DNA of 64,000 nucleotides, from assembly GCA_963798195.1 (NCBI GenBank), contig CAWCSF010000010.1:1958241-2022240 (forward strand). The letters run 5' to 3'. This DNA comes from CAVSRC01 sp963798195. Its GTDB lineage: Bacteria > Pseudomonadota > Alphaproteobacteria > Rhizobiales > Kaistiaceae. Position numbers and translations under genes: made by a program. Below the pieces are notes generated by a model that saw only the letters and a program-made list of their open reading frames with translations, had not been told where the DNA came from and searched no databases. Positions 37,274-46,904 of this stretch are shown piece by piece (positions within the stretch are counted from its first letter, which is position 1; the number at the start of each line of letters is the position of its first letter).

Positions 37274-38401
37274 ATGGCAGATGCAGATCGCCTTGTCGGC
37301 GTTGTCGAGAGCATCTATGCGGCGGGCGTCGACAACACCCTGTGGCCGGCCGCGCTTCTCGCTGCCGCCCGCTTCACCGGCTCGCTCGCGGGCACCCTCG
37401 AAGTGTTCAACAAGGCGCCCGTCGCGATGTACGACTTCCGCATGGGCGGCCTGCCGCCGTTGGCGGAGATGGCGTACCTGGATCACTACGCGCAGCACAA
37501 TCCCCGTGCGCATTACGCATTTCGCCACCTGTCGCAGCGCTTTCTCACCGACTACGACGTCATCGACGAGCGCGGGATGGACAGGGAGCCGTACTACGCG
37601 AAATACCTGCGATCGATCGACCTGCGTTACTTCCTTTCCGCGCAACTTTTCAACACGCCCCACCAGCAGGCGGTCGTCACCATCCAGCGCACGCGGCGCG
37701 AAGGGCATGTGAACGGCGCAGACGTCGAGCGCATGCAGCGACTGCTGCCGCATTTTCGCCGGTCGTATGACATGGCGGCACGTCTCGGGAAGCTCGGCGG
37801 GGCTGGCGCGGCCGAGCTGGCGCTAGAGTGGCTTGCCGACGGCGTGGCACTTCTCGGAAGCGACGGCACGGTGCGTCACGTCAATAGCGCGTTGATGGAC
37901 ATCGCCGCTGCGGGCGACGGGGTGGGGCTGACCCTGCACCGGATCGAGCTCGCAGGAGTGGCCGAGCGCGCGCAACTGGACAGCGCGCTCAAGGCTGCGT
38001 CGCACATGCGGGGCCATGGCGCAGACATGTCCACCGATTTTTCCGTCGCCCGACCGTCCGGCGCCCCACCCTATGTCATCTCCGTCCGCCCCTTGGTCCG
38101 CGGCGCTGGCAGGTTCGATGCGGCGGCCAGCCTGATTGTCTTCGTGCGCGATCCGCTTGCCCGGCATGCGGCCGACCTTCGCGTGATGCAGGCGACATTC
38201 GGACTGACCGGCGCCGAAGCCGACCTCGCCCACGCTCTTCAGGCGGGAATGTCACCTGCGCAATACGGGCGCGACCGGGGCGTTTCGGCCAACACGGTCT
38301 ACACGCATCTCCGCCGCATCAAGGAAAAGACCGGGACCAGCCGCATCACCGAACTGATTCACAAGCTGAACGGCACACGCCTGCCGCTCAGGGACGATTG
38401 A
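37274..38401 (+). CDS. LuxR-type (GerE HTH) transcriptional regulator
   Basis: A 375-residue protein. The N-terminal ~280 residues have a PAS-like sensory character (GTLEVFNKAPVAMYDFRMGG, LEWLADGVALLGSDGTVRHV NSALMDIAAAGDG), and the C-terminus is a LuxR HTH: FGLTGAEADLAHALQAGMSP, YGRDRGVSANTVYTHLRRIK and EKTGTSRITELIHKLN. GGAGG stands seven bases before the chosen ATG at 37274. No acyl-homoserine-lactone domain is seen, so this is an orphan regulator with an unknown signal. It is transcribed away from the outer-membrane protein gene. Confidence 0.85.
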   Translation: MADADRLVGVVESIYAAGVDNTLWPAALLAAARFTGSLAGTLEVFNKAPVAMYDFRMGGLPPLAEMAYLDHYAQHNPRAHYAFRHLSQRFLTDYDVIDERGMDREPYYAKYLRSIDLRYFLSAQLFNTPHQQAVVTIQRTRREGHVNGADVERMQRLLPHFRRSYDMAARLGKLGGAGAAELALEWLADGVALLGSDGTVRHVNSALMDIAAAGDGVGLTLHRIELAGVAERAQLDSALKAASHMRGHGADMSTDFSVARPSGAPPYVISVRPLVRGAGRFDAAASLIVFVRDPLARHAADLRVMQATFGLTGAEADLAHALQAGMSPAQYGRDRGVSANTVYTHLRRIKEKTGTSRITELIHKLNGTRLPLRDD

Positions 38402-38410
38402 CCACCAGGG

Positions 38411-38911
38411 TCAGCTCGTCTTCTCGAAGCTGAGATCGGCCGGCGAGATCAGAACCGAGAAGGCCCGGCACCAGATGACCACGCTGGGATAATTGGCGAG
38501 GTCGACGCCTTCGGGCACGGCATAGCGCTGGCTGCCCTTGAAGGCGCGGAGCGGGCCAAGGTCGATATACATGGTGGTGCTGACGTCGCCGGTCGCGCGG
38601 ATTGCCGGCTTCGGCACCAGCAGAACGCGGAAATCCGGTCCCGGGCCGACGGCGAAATCCGGCTCGAGGAAGACGACCTTCTCGTAAACCGAGACCTTGC
38701 CGTCGCCGCGATGGATGGGATCGTTCGGGTCCGGCTGGATGAAGCTGCCGGTCGCCACCAGCGCGCCGCGCTCGTCTTCGGTCACGGTATCCATGGCCGG
38801 TGGCGGCGGGAACACGAACGGGAAAGCGAAGAAGCCGACGGCGACGCCGAAGCCAGTGCCCAGCACCCCGCCAAGCAGGAAGATCGCCAGCGAGCGCCAG
38901 ATACCCTTCAT
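38411..38911 (-). CDS. Membrane-anchored DM13 domain protein
   Basis: A 166-residue protein with one N-terminal helix (IFLLGGVLGTGFGVAVGFFA FPFVF) and a periplasmic DM13 domain. Diagnostic parts are VYEKVVFLEPDFAVGPGPDF, RVLLVPKPAI, TTMYIDLGPLRAFKGSQRYA, VPEGVDLANYPSVVIWCRAF and SVLISPADLSF. The single conserved cysteine in VIWCRAF is the residue proposed to be redox-active in DM13 proteins, which have been suggested to take part in electron transfer. Partners are unknown. It is convergent with the LuxR-type gene (nine bases between stops). Confidence 0.85.
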   Translation of the reverse strand: MKGIWRSLAIFLLGGVLGTGFGVAVGFFAFPFVFPPPPAMDTVTEDERGALVATGSFIQPDPNDPIHRGDGKVSVYEKVVFLEPDFAVGPGPDFRVLLVPKPAIRATGDVSTTMYIDLGPLRAFKGSQRYAVPEGVDLANYPSVVIWCRAFSVLISPADLSFEKTS

Positions 38912-39072
38912 GCGGATTTGCCCCTGATCCGAAAATGCCCGCGCCGACCGTAAACCGATTCCGCCGGCGGCAGGAACGATTTCAAGATCGCCAGCAAAAT
39001 CAGTGTCGTGCAGGCGCGCGCGGAATCAACCTCTCAGGCGGTTGATTCGACACGTGCGGACGCGAACCGGCG

Positions 39073-39642
39073 TCAGGAGCGCTCGCGAATCCGCGGCGAC
39101 GCGGCGACCCGCACCTTGATGTCGGTACCGAAGACGACGTCCCAGAAGCCGCTGGTCACCCCGAAATTCCCCATCTCGTCGAAATGGTGATGCAGCATGT
39201 GGCGGCGCTTCAGCCGATAGAAGTAGGTGCCCGGGTGGATGTTCCAGTGGTGCAGGATGTGATGCACGCTGCCGTACCAGAAATGCCCAAGCATAAGCCC
39301 GCAGGCGAGGCCGATGGCAACGTGCTGCTCGGCAACCAGGTTGAGCGGGAACAGCACGAAGACAACCATGATCGCCAAGCTGATCCAGATCGGCGTGCCG
39401 ATCAGGGCGAGCTGGTCCGAGTGATGGGCGTCGTGCATGTCCTTGATGAAGGGCACGTGGTGCAGAACGAAGCGATGCAACAGGTACTCGACCAGCGTCC
39501 AGCCGGCGACACCGGACACAAACGCGCCAAGCCACATCGACCAGGATGCCGGCGCCTGCCAAATCGCATAGGCCGCCAACCCGGTGATGACCAGCGGGTA
39601 AACGACGAAATCTCCGTAGTAACCGATCTTGCCAAGCCGCAT
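39073..39642 (-). CDS. Sterol desaturase/fatty acid hydroxylase family protein
   Basis: A 189-residue di-iron membrane enzyme. Histidine clusters are LVEYLLHRFVLHHVPFIKDM, HDAHHSD, GSVHHILHHWNIHPGTYFYR and KRRHMLHHHFDEMGNFGVTS, with hydrophobic helices between them. This is the layout of the FA_hydroxylase superfamily, which hydroxylates or desaturates lipids. The substrate could be a fatty acyl or hopanoid-type lipid; this is inferred. The ATG at 39642 has GAGGGA about six bases upstream and gives MRLGKIGYYGDF; the longer frame adds 28 residues. It follows cca on the same strand (90 bp gap). Confidence 0.85.
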   Translation of the reverse strand: MRLGKIGYYGDFVVYPLVITGLAAYAIWQAPASWSMWLGAFVSGVAGWTLVEYLLHRFVLHHVPFIKDMHDAHHSDQLALIGTPIWISLAIMVVFVLFPLNLVAEQHVAIGLACGLMLGHFWYGSVHHILHHWNIHPGTYFYRLKRRHMLHHHFDEMGNFGVTSGFWDVVFGTDIKVRVAASPRIRERS

Positions 39643-39732
39643 GACCGTCCCTCGATTATCTTCGGCTTCGACCCGCATAATATTCTGTCTGACGGGTGAA
39701 TCGCCAGCGGAATCATGCTGTTTCAAGTGATT

Positions 39733-40980
39733 CTACTGTGCAGAAGCCATCACCTGTTGCAGCTTCGCACGCAATGCGCGCGCGTCCGGAGAGAAATCCT
39801 CACCGATCCACCACGCCTCTACGGCTCGTAGCGCCGCGCCGACAGCGGGTCCGGGCGGAACACCAGGCCCCACAATATCACGCCCGCTCAGCGGAAACCT
39901 GGGGATGCTCCACCGGTCGGGCAGGCTGTGGAGAACCTGCCACGCGTCATTTTCAGCCGAATCACTGCCCTCGGCGAAGGCGAGGCTCAGCCCGTCGCGC
40001 CAGGCGTTTTCGCGAAGCCGATACAATGCCGCGCGCGCGGTTGATGCATCCGGCAGCGGTCGGAAGGCAGCCCGCGCGGCGAGAGCCGCCAGGATGCGAT
40101 CACGCTCTGCATTGGTCAGGCGAAGCCGCTGGGTAAGCCGCTCGACGTCTTCTTCGATGCGGCATGCCAGCGCGGCAAGGCGGAGCGCCGTGGCGGACGG
40201 CGCCTCCACCATGCGCTCGAACCGGACCAGACGCCCGAACACACCGACATAGCCAACGCCCGCGAGGACCACGCCAAGAATGCCGGTGTCCTGCATCGCG
40301 ACGACGATCTCTGCGGCGCGTGCCGCTACGACAATGCGGCGCATCTCGTTGCCGACGCGCTCAGCCGAAAGCTCGCGCAACGACTCGCGGGCACGGATGG
40401 CGGCGGCGAGGCCGGCCGGGTCGAGGGGTCCCTCCCCGTACTCGGCGCTGAAACGAAAGAAGCGCAGGATGCGCAGACGGTCTTCCGCGATGCGGATATC
40501 GGCGTCGCCAATAAAGCGGACGCGGCGGGCAAGAATGTCCGCATAGCCGCCGACCGGATCGTGCACGACGCCGGAACGATCGACGGACAGTGCGTTAATG
40601 GTGAAGTCGCGGCGTTCCGCGTCCGCCGTCCAGTCGCGGCCGAAGCGGACGACGGCGTGCCGGCCGTCGGTTTCGATATCCTCGCGGAGGGTCGTGACCT
40701 CGTATCCACGTCCATCAACGACGATCGTCAGCGTTCCGTGCTCAATGCCGGTCGGGACCGTCTTCAGCCCGGCGGCAGAAGCCAATGCAACGACCTGGTC
40801 AGGTGTGGCGGTCGTGCCGAAGTCGATTTCTCCGACCGGCCTGCCGAGCAAGGCATTACGCACTGCGCCTCCGACAATGCGCAGGGCATCGCCCTTCGCC
40901 TCAAGCGCGTCGAAGATGCGTTGCACCTTCTCCGTCGCGAGCCAGTCGGCGCCGGCGAAGCTGGGCAGGGAGGCGCTCAT
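39733..40980 (-). CDS. cca: CCA tRNA nucleotidyltransferase/poly(A) polymerase family
   Basis: A 415-residue class II nucleotidyltransferase that adds or repairs the CCA end of tRNA. The head domain has LRIVGGAVRNALLGRPVGEI DFGTTATPDQV, then GIEHGTLTIVVDGRGYEVTT LREDIETDGRHA, RDFTINALSVDRSGVVHDPV, GGYADILARRVRFIGDADIR and EDRLRILRFFRFSAEYG, in the usual order. The C-terminal half is helical and binds tRNA. The start at 40980 gives MSASLPSFAG; the longer open frame (to 41109) covers part of the upstream DUF6111 gene. It lies in a minus-strand row with DUF6111 and CoA pyrophosphatase. Confidence 0.92.
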   Translation of the reverse strand: MSASLPSFAGADWLATEKVQRIFDALEAKGDALRIVGGAVRNALLGRPVGEIDFGTTATPDQVVALASAAGLKTVPTGIEHGTLTIVVDGRGYEVTTLREDIETDGRHAVVRFGRDWTADAERRDFTINALSVDRSGVVHDPVGGYADILARRVRFIGDADIRIAEDRLRILRFFRFSAEYGEGPLDPAGLAAAIRARESLRELSAERVGNEMRRIVVAARAAEIVVAMQDTGILGVVLAGVGYVGVFGRLVRFERMVEAPSATALRLAALACRIEEDVERLTQRLRLTNAERDRILAALAARAAFRPLPDASTARAALYRLRENAWRDGLSLAFAEGSDSAENDAWQVLHSLPDRWSIPRFPLSGRDIVGPGVPPGPAVGAALRAVEAWWIGEDFSPDARALRAKLQQVMASAQ

Positions 40981-40999
40981 CGCTGCCGCCGCGCCACGC

Positions 41000-41266
41000 T
41001 CACTCGAAGTGGCCCTCGACGATATTGCCGTCCTCGTCGAGATGCGGGGGGATGTAGGTGCCGTCGATCGGCGAGCCCTGGAATTGGATGAAAATGAGGA
41101 TGACGACAATCATCAGCGCGGCGCCGCCCGCGGCCAGCCAGGCAATGGTCTTCGCCTGCCAGTCGGCGATGTTGCTCAGGCTGCCGCGGGTGATCATCAG
41201 CCAAAGGGCATAGACCGCGAACGGCGTCAGAAAGAACAGCGCATCGAAGACTATCAATCGGCCCAT
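41000..41266 (-). CDS. DUF6111 family small membrane protein
   Basis: An 88-residue protein with two predicted helices: IVFDALFFLTPFAVYALWLM and IAWLAAGGAALMIVVILIFI, then a short tail FQGSPIDGTYIPPHLDEDGN and a Glu/His-rich end. This resembles the DUF6111 family that stands between cca and a CoA pyrophosphatase gene in Rhizobiales; the function is unknown. The start codon and the stop of the NUDIX gene upstream share one base (41266), so the genes are coupled. It precedes cca by 19 bp. Confidence 0.75.
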   Translation of the reverse strand: MGRLIVFDALFFLTPFAVYALWLMITRGSLSNIADWQAKTIAWLAAGGAALMIVVILIFIQFQGSPIDGTYIPPHLDEDGNIVEGHFE

Positions 41267-42039
41267 CAGCCAAATACCCGTTCGTAAAAACCGCGGATGA
41301 TCCCCGCGGTGATGCCCCAGATATACCGTCCCTCGAACGGCATCTCGTAAAAATGCCGTTCCCGCCCCTGGAATACCCGGCTGCCACGCTTGTGATTGGC
41401 CGGAGTCATGAGGAACGAGAGCGGCACCTCGAAGGCCTCCTGTACCTCATGCGGGTTGAGAGAGAGTTGCGGATTGGGCGCCACCCGTCCCACGACCGGC
41501 ACCACCCGGTAGCCCGTGCCGGTAAGATACGGGTCGAGGTAGCCCACCACATCCACCCGATCGGGCGCCAGACCGATCTCCTCCCGCGCCTCGCGCAGCG
41601 CCGCCGCCGCAGGTCCGGCGTCGTCCGGGTCCATCTTGCCGCCCGGAAAGGCGATCTGGCTTGCGTGGACCGCGAGGTTCGGCGTGCGCAGCGTAAGAAG
41701 CGCGGTGACGCCCGATGGATGGGCAACGACCGGTATCAGCACGGCCGCGTCGCGAAACACGCGGCCGGGCGCGGCATCCTGTGGATTGAGGAGATGGTCA
41801 CCGACATCGGGGCCGGCCGGCGCCTCACGATAAAGGCGCGCGGCAGCTTGGGGAAAGAAGCCGTCAGGCTCGAATCGGTGCTTGTCCAAGCCGTCCTCGT
41901 TCAAAAGCCCGGTCCCCGGCCATTCCGGATCACATTCCGGTGAATGCCGCAGCTGGACGCGCGACGGCGCGTTCCGTGAACGGCGCACGCGCCCACCCAA
42001 ACCCAAGCAGCGGCCATCCTTTTGCCTCGCTTCTTCCAT
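41266..42039 (-). CDS. NUDIX CoA pyrophosphatase (start uncertain)
   Basis: A NUDIX enzyme that cleaves CoA and CoA esters to 4'-phosphopantetheine species. FRDAAVLIPVVAHPSGVTAL begins the core, followed by LLTLRTPNLAVHASQIAFPG, GKMDPDDAGPAAAALREARE and EIGLAPDRVDVVGYLDPYL, which combine the Nudix box and the UPF0035 signature of CoA pyrophosphatases. The tail IIRGFYERVFG is also typical. The first ~45 residues (RCLGLGGRVRRSRNAPSR) are unlike relatives; a TTG at 41904, giving LNEDGLDKHRFEPDGFF, is a plausible shorter start. Head of the NUDIX-DUF6111-cca row. Confidence 0.88.
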   Translation of the reverse strand: MEEARQKDGRCLGLGGRVRRSRNAPSRVQLRHSPECDPEWPGTGLLNEDGLDKHRFEPDGFFPQAAARLYREAPAGPDVGDHLLNPQDAAPGRVFRDAAVLIPVVAHPSGVTALLTLRTPNLAVHASQIAFPGGKMDPDDAGPAAAALREAREEIGLAPDRVDVVGYLDPYLTGTGYRVVPVVGRVAPNPQLSLNPHEVQEAFEVPLSFLMTPANHKRGSRVFQGRERHFYEMPFEGRYIWGITAGIIRGFYERVFG

Positions 42040-42188
42040 GTCATGCCGGGCGGAGCGACCTTCCCGGCGGGCTTCTGAACACCGACAATCCCCTATTGCG
42101 GTGGCATGCCTCGTGCAACAATCCTGACGTTGGCACGGCCCGTGGCCGCCCTACTTGCCAAGGCTGGCGAGGAGCAAAAGCGACAAAG

Positions 42189-43199
42189 ATGAGCGCCATT
42201 ACCCAGACCCCACCCCAGGACGCCGAACGTATCATTGCCGAAACCGACGCCACCGTTGCCCGCATCCGCGCGGCGCGCGAGGCGATTGGCAAGGTCATCT
42301 ACGGTCAGGAATCGGTGGTCGAGCGGACCCTTATCACGATCCTCGCCGGCGGCCACGGCCTTCTGATCGGCGTGCCGGGTCTCGCCAAGACGAAACTCGT
42401 CGAAACCCTCGGCATCGTCTTCGGTCTCACCGCCCGCCGCGTCCAGTTCACCCCCGACCTCATGCCGTCCGACATCATCGGTTCCGAGGTCATGGACCAG
42501 AGCGCCGACGGCGCCCGCAATTTCCGCTTCGTGCCCGGGCCGGTTTTCGCGCAACTGCTGATGGCCGACGAGATCAACCGCGCCAGCCCGCGGACACAAT
42601 CGGCACTGCTGCAATCGATGCAGGAGTACCACGTGACGGTTGCCGGCGTGCGCCACGACCTGCCGGCGCCCTTCCACGTGCTGGCGACCCAGAACCCGCT
42701 CGAGCAGGAAGGCACCTACCCCCTGCCCGAGGCGCAGCTCGACCGCTTCCTGTTGCAGATCGACGTGGTCTATCCCGATCGCGACGCCGAACGGCGCATG
42801 CTGTTCGAAACGACCGGATCGCACGACGCGACCGCGCAGCAGGTGATCGACTCCGAGGGCCTGCGCGCCATGCAGCAGCTTGTCCGCCGCATGCCGGTCG
42901 GCGAGTCCGTCGTCGAAGGCATCCTCGAACTGGTGTCCTCGGCACGGCCCGGCTCGACCGTCAGCGAGCGGCTCGCCGATGCGATCGCATGGGGCCCGGG
43001 ACCGCGCGCCAGCCAGTCGCTGATGCTCGCCACCCGCGCCCGCGCCCTCATCGACGGCCGTTATGCGCCCTCGCTCGACGACGTCGTGGCGCTCGCCGAA
43101 CCAGTTCTCCAGCACCGCATGGCGCTCAGCTTCGCCGCCCGCGCCGACGGCCTCACGGTCCGCGACGTGATCGCCGAGCTGAAGGCGAGGATCGGATAA
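42189..43199 (+). CDS. MoxR-family AAA+ ATPase
   Basis: A 336-residue MoxR ATPase, a class that acts as a chaperone for protein complexes. Walker A is GGHGLLIGVPGLAKTKLVET, the pre-sensor parts are RRVQFTPDLMPSDIIGSEVM and FRFVPGPVFAQLLMADEINR (Walker B), then ASPRTQSALLQSMQEYHVTV, FHVLATQNPLEQEGTYPLPE and AQLDRFLLQIDV. The last ~90 residues are the helical lid (SERLADAIAWGPGPRASQSL). The ATG at 42189 is chosen since the longer frame enters the divergent NUDIX gene. First gene of a four-gene operon with the DUF58 and DUF4159 proteins. Confidence 0.95.
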   Translation: MSAITQTPPQDAERIIAETDATVARIRAAREAIGKVIYGQESVVERTLITILAGGHGLLIGVPGLAKTKLVETLGIVFGLTARRVQFTPDLMPSDIIGSEVMDQSADGARNFRFVPGPVFAQLLMADEINRASPRTQSALLQSMQEYHVTVAGVRHDLPAPFHVLATQNPLEQEGTYPLPEAQLDRFLLQIDVVYPDRDAERRMLFETTGSHDATAQQVIDSEGLRAMQQLVRRMPVGESVVEGILELVSSARPGSTVSERLADAIAWGPGPRASQSLMLATRARALIDGRYAPSLDDVVALAEPVLQHRMALSFAARADGLTVRDVIAELKARIG

Positions 43200-43209
43200 C
43201 ATACAGCGC

Positions 43210-44118
43210 ATGGACCGACCCGCATCTGTTCGGGGGGCGCTTACCGAGGCTAAGGGGATTGCCGCCGGCATGCCTGACCTTTTGGTCGAGGCACGCCGGG
43301 TAGCGGCGACCGTCCTGGCCGGCTGGCACGGCCGCCGGGTCAGCGGACGCGGCGAAACGTTCTGGCAGTTCCGCCCGTTCGTCACAGGCGAACCTGCGGC
43401 CACGATCGACTGGCGTCGCTCGGCCCGCGACGATCATCTCTATGTCCGCGAAAAGGAATGGGAGGCGTCGCACACCGTCTGGATGTGGATCGACCTTTCT
43501 GCCTCGATGGATTTCCGCTCGCGGCTGTCGCCGGTGGTCAAGCGGGCGCGCGCAACTGTTCTCGGACTGGCCCTGGCCGACCTGCTCGCCACCGCCGGCG
43601 AGCGCACCGGATTGCTCGGCGCGAGCAACGCGATCCTCGCCCGAAACGCGGCTGAGCGCATTGCCGCCTTCATACCCGGCGCGGCCGCAAATCCGACGCC
43701 GCCCGATGTCCATGGCATCCGCCGCTTCTCCGACGTGGTGCTGATCGGCGACTTCCTCGATCCGATCGCGGAGACCGAGGCGACGCTGGACGCGATCCTG
43801 CGCGCCGGCGCCCACGCCCACCTTGTGCAGGTGATCGACCCGATCGAGGAGACTTTCCCCTACGCCGGGCGCACCGAATTCCACGACCCGGAAACCGGTC
43901 TTCGCCATGTCGTGTCGCGCGCCGAACAATATCGCGCCGACTACCACGCGCGCCTGGCAGCGCTGCGCGACCGGCTGAGCACGCTCTGCCGCCGGCTCGA
44001 CTGGACATTCATCATCCACCGCACCGACCAGCCGGCGACCCAGCCGCTGCTGGCGCTGCACGCGCGACTTGCCGACCGCCACAGCCGGAGCGGCGAACTT
44101 GCTGGCCGCGCCGCATGA
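43210..44118 (+). CDS. DUF58 domain protein (VWA-like) of a MoxR cluster
   Basis: A 302-residue protein in the DUF58 family. Typical parts are HGRRVSGRGETFWQFRPFVT, GEPAATIDWRRSARDDHLYV, REKEWEASHTVWMWIDLSAS (a MIDAS-like DxSxS) and MDFRSRLSPVVKRARATVLG. The C-terminal half continues as an alpha/beta VWA-like fold. DUF58 proteins are the usual substrates or partners of MoxR ATPases, probably handling metal-dependent protein complexes; the exact role is unproven. The ATG gives MDRPASVRGALTEAKG, ten bases after moxR. The stop overlaps the next gene by four bases. Confidence 0.92.
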   Translation: MDRPASVRGALTEAKGIAAGMPDLLVEARRVAATVLAGWHGRRVSGRGETFWQFRPFVTGEPAATIDWRRSARDDHLYVREKEWEASHTVWMWIDLSASMDFRSRLSPVVKRARATVLGLALADLLATAGERTGLLGASNAILARNAAERIAAFIPGAAANPTPPDVHGIRRFSDVVLIGDFLDPIAETEATLDAILRAGAHAHLVQVIDPIEETFPYAGRTEFHDPETGLRHVVSRAEQYRADYHARLAALRDRLSTLCRRLDWTFIIHRTDQPATQPLLALHARLADRHSRSGELAGRAA

Positions 44119-46904
44119 TGAGCGCCCTCGCCTTCACCAACGTTGGCATGCTGGTCGCGCTCGCGGCGCTGCCCGTGATTTGGTACTTCCTGAGGCTGAT
44201 GCCGCCGAAGCCGCGGCTGGAGCATTTCCCGCCGACGCGCCTGCTGCTCGAGATCGAGCGCAAGGAAGAGCAGCCGGCACGCAGCCCGTGGTGGCTGACG
44301 GCGCTGCGTCTTCTGCTCGCCGCCCTCGTCATCTTCGCGCTGGCCGGCCCCGTCTTCAAACCGACCAGCGAAGTGGCCCCCGGAAGCGGCACATTGCTGC
44401 TCGTGGTCGACAATGGCTGGGCCTCGGCGCCGAACTGGGAAGCGATGATCGATACGGCGCACCGCGTCGTCGGCCTCGCGGAAAATGCCGGCCGGCCGAT
44501 CTCGCTGCTGGCCACCGCCGAGCCGACCAACCAGTCGCTGACGCCGACCGACGCCACCGAAATCCTCAAGCGCGTGGATGCACTCGTTCCGCGGCCGTGG
44601 ACGCCCAGTCGCGCCGCCTTCGTGCCGGCGCTCACGGAAGCGGCAGCGGCCACGCCGTTCGGCGGCGTCGCATGGCTCTCCGACGGCGTCGGTGGTGACG
44701 ACGTGACGACCTTCGCCCGCTTCCTCGGCGAGAACAGCCAGGAGCCGGTGGCGGTTTATGCCGATCGCAATCGCGACCTGATGGGGCTGAAGCCGCCGGC
44801 GAGCGGCGCGGACTCACTGACGGTGCCGGTCATCCGCCGCGATTCTCCGACAGCAGCCGGCGGCCTCGTGACCGCGCGCGATATCAAGGGCCGCGTGATC
44901 GGCGACGCTTCCTTCGCCTTCAATGCCGGCGAGACGGCAACCGATGCAAAACTGACGCTGCCGATCGAGATCCGCAACGAGATCGCCCGCATGGAAATTG
45001 CCGGTACGCAGACCGCCGGCGCGGTGCAACTGCTCGACGACCGCTTCCGCCGCCGCCGCATCGGGCTGCTCTCCGGCGCATCGGTCGAAGCGTCCCAGCC
45101 GCTGCTCTCGCCGCTCTACTACATCACCCGCGCCGTCCAGCCGTTCGCCGATGTGCGCGAGCCGCGCGACGCAAACGCCGCGGTCGCCGTTCCCGAACTG
45201 ATCGAGAGCAACGCCGCGGTCATCGCCATGGCCGACATCGGCAATCTGACCGCCGACGTAGAGGAGACGGTCGGCAACTGGGTGCGCGACGGCGGCATCC
45301 TCGTCCGCTTCGCCGGCCCGCGCCTCGCAGCGGCGACCGACTCGCTTATCCCGGTGACTCTGCGCCACGGCGACCGCACGCTCGGCGGCAGCCTGAGCTG
45401 GCAAACGCCGCAGCCGCTGGCGAGCTTCTCCGACAAGAGCCCGTTCGCCGGCCTGAAGGTGCCGGACGATGTCGTCGTCACGCGACAGGTGCTGGCCGAG
45501 CCGGACGCAGCGCTGGCGGACCGCACCTGGGCTGCGCTCGCCGACGGCACACCGCTGGTGACCGCCGCTCAGTCCGGCAAGGGGTGGCTGGTGCTCTTCC
45601 ACGTCACCGCGGATACGAGCTGGTCGAACCTGCCGCTTTCGGGCACCTTCGTCGACATGCTGAGGCGCATCATCGCCTTCTCGACCAGCGCCGGCGGCGG
45701 CGGCAAGAACGCCGACGCGACACAGCCGGTCCCGCCCTTCCGTCTGCTGGACGGTTTCGGCCACTTCACCGCGCCGACCTCCGAGGCGCAGCCGCTCGGC
45801 GGCAACATCGCCGGGGTCGTGCCCGACGCCGAGCATCCGCCAGGCCTGTACGGCACGGAGGAAGGCTTCCGCGCGCTGAACCTGCTCGACGAGAACGCCG
45901 AACTGCCGACGCTGGATATCTCCGCGGTGCCCGCCGCCGAGGTCCGGCCCTACCCCACCGAGAAGCCGACCGACCTGGCGCCGTGGCTGATCGGCCTCGC
46001 CGTGTTGTTGCTGGCGCTCGATGCGCTGGCGGTGCTCTGGCTCAACGGCGCTTTCCGCATGCGCCGCCGCAGCGCAGCGACCGCGGCGATTGCTCTGGCC
46101 GCCGCGCTGACACTGCTGCCGACCGGCCGCAGCGAGGCAGACGAAGCGAGCGACAAGTTCGCGATGGCGGCCGTCGAGCAGACCCACCTCGCCTATGTCA
46201 TCACGGGGAATAAGGAGATCGACGCGACCAGCCGCGCCGGCCTCGCCGGCCTCTCCGAAGTAATCGCGGATCGGACCGCGCTGGAGCCGGGCGATCCGAT
46301 CGGGATAGACCCGGCGCGCGACGAACTGGCTTTCTTCCCGCTGATCTACTGGCCGATCACACCCGAGCAGGCGATGCCCTCCGCCGCCGCCATGGCGCGC
46401 ATCGACGCCTACATGCGGCAGGGCGGCTCTGTCCTGTTCGACACGCGCGACCAGCTCGAACGCTCGACGACATTCAACACATTCAGCGGTACGCCGGCCG
46501 TGGAACGCTTGCGCGACATGCTGGCCAGCCTCGATATTCCGCCGCTTGAGCCGGTGCCGGCGGACCATGTGCTCACCAAGGCGTTCTACCTGCTCAACGA
46601 CTTCCCCGGCCGCTACTCGGGCGGGCCACTCTGGGTGCAGGCGACCGAGAGCGAGGATCGCAGCGACCGGCCGGTGCAGGCCGGCGACGGCGTCTCCACG
46701 ATTCTGATCACGGAAAACGATTTCGCAGGCGCCTGGGCGCGGGATGCCAGCGACGGCTTCCTGTTCCCGACTGTGCCCAACGATCCGCTCCAGCGCGAGA
46801 TGGCCTACCGCACCGGCGTCAACATCGTGATGTACACGCTGACCGGCAATTACAAGGCGGACCAGGTGCACGTGCCGGCCCTGCTCGAAAGGCTGGGTCA
46901 GTAA
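44115..46904 (+). CDS. BatA-like/DUF4159 membrane protein
   Basis: A 929-residue protein. The N-terminus is a two-helix BatA-like membrane part (LVALAALPVIWYFLRLMPPK, ALRLLLAALVIFALAGPVFK) followed by a VWA-like periplasmic region (GSGTLLLVVDNGWASAPNWE). A further anchor appears near residue 620 (WLIGLAVLLLALDALAVLWL), and the C-terminal ~240 residues are DUF4159: KFAMAAVEQTHLAYVITGNK, FFPLIYWPITPEQAMPSAAA, RIDAYMRQGGSVLFDTRDQL and HVLTKAFYLLNDFPGRYSGG. Coupled to the DUF58 gene by ATGATG overlap (GCATGATGAG). No enzyme motif seen. Confidence 0.88.
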   Translation: MMSALAFTNVGMLVALAALPVIWYFLRLMPPKPRLEHFPPTRLLLEIERKEEQPARSPWWLTALRLLLAALVIFALAGPVFKPTSEVAPGSGTLLLVVDNGWASAPNWEAMIDTAHRVVGLAENAGRPISLLATAEPTNQSLTPTDATEILKRVDALVPRPWTPSRAAFVPALTEAAAATPFGGVAWLSDGVGGDDVTTFARFLGENSQEPVAVYADRNRDLMGLKPPASGADSLTVPVIRRDSPTAAGGLVTARDIKGRVIGDASFAFNAGETATDAKLTLPIEIRNEIARMEIAGTQTAGAVQLLDDRFRRRRIGLLSGASVEASQPLLSPLYYITRAVQPFADVREPRDANAAVAVPELIESNAAVIAMADIGNLTADVEETVGNWVRDGGILVRFAGPRLAAATDSLIPVTLRHGDRTLGGSLSWQTPQPLASFSDKSPFAGLKVPDDVVVTRQVLAEPDAALADRTWAALADGTPLVTAAQSGKGWLVLFHVTADTSWSNLPLSGTFVDMLRRIIAFSTSAGGGGKNADATQPVPPFRLLDGFGHFTAPTSEAQPLGGNIAGVVPDAEHPPGLYGTEEGFRALNLLDENAELPTLDISAVPAAEVRPYPTEKPTDLAPWLIGLAVLLLALDALAVLWLNGAFRMRRRSAATAAIALAAALTLLPTGRSEADEASDKFAMAAVEQTHLAYVITGNKEIDATSRAGLAGLSEVIADRTALEPGDPIGIDPARDELAFFPLIYWPITPEQAMPSAAAMARIDAYMRQGGSVLFDTRDQLERSTTFNTFSGTPAVERLRDMLASLDIPPLEPVPADHVLTKAFYLLNDFPGRYSGGPLWVQATESEDRSDRPVQAGDGVSTILITENDFAGAWARDASDGFLFPTVPNDPLQREMAYRTGVNIVMYTLTGNYKADQVHVPALLERLGQ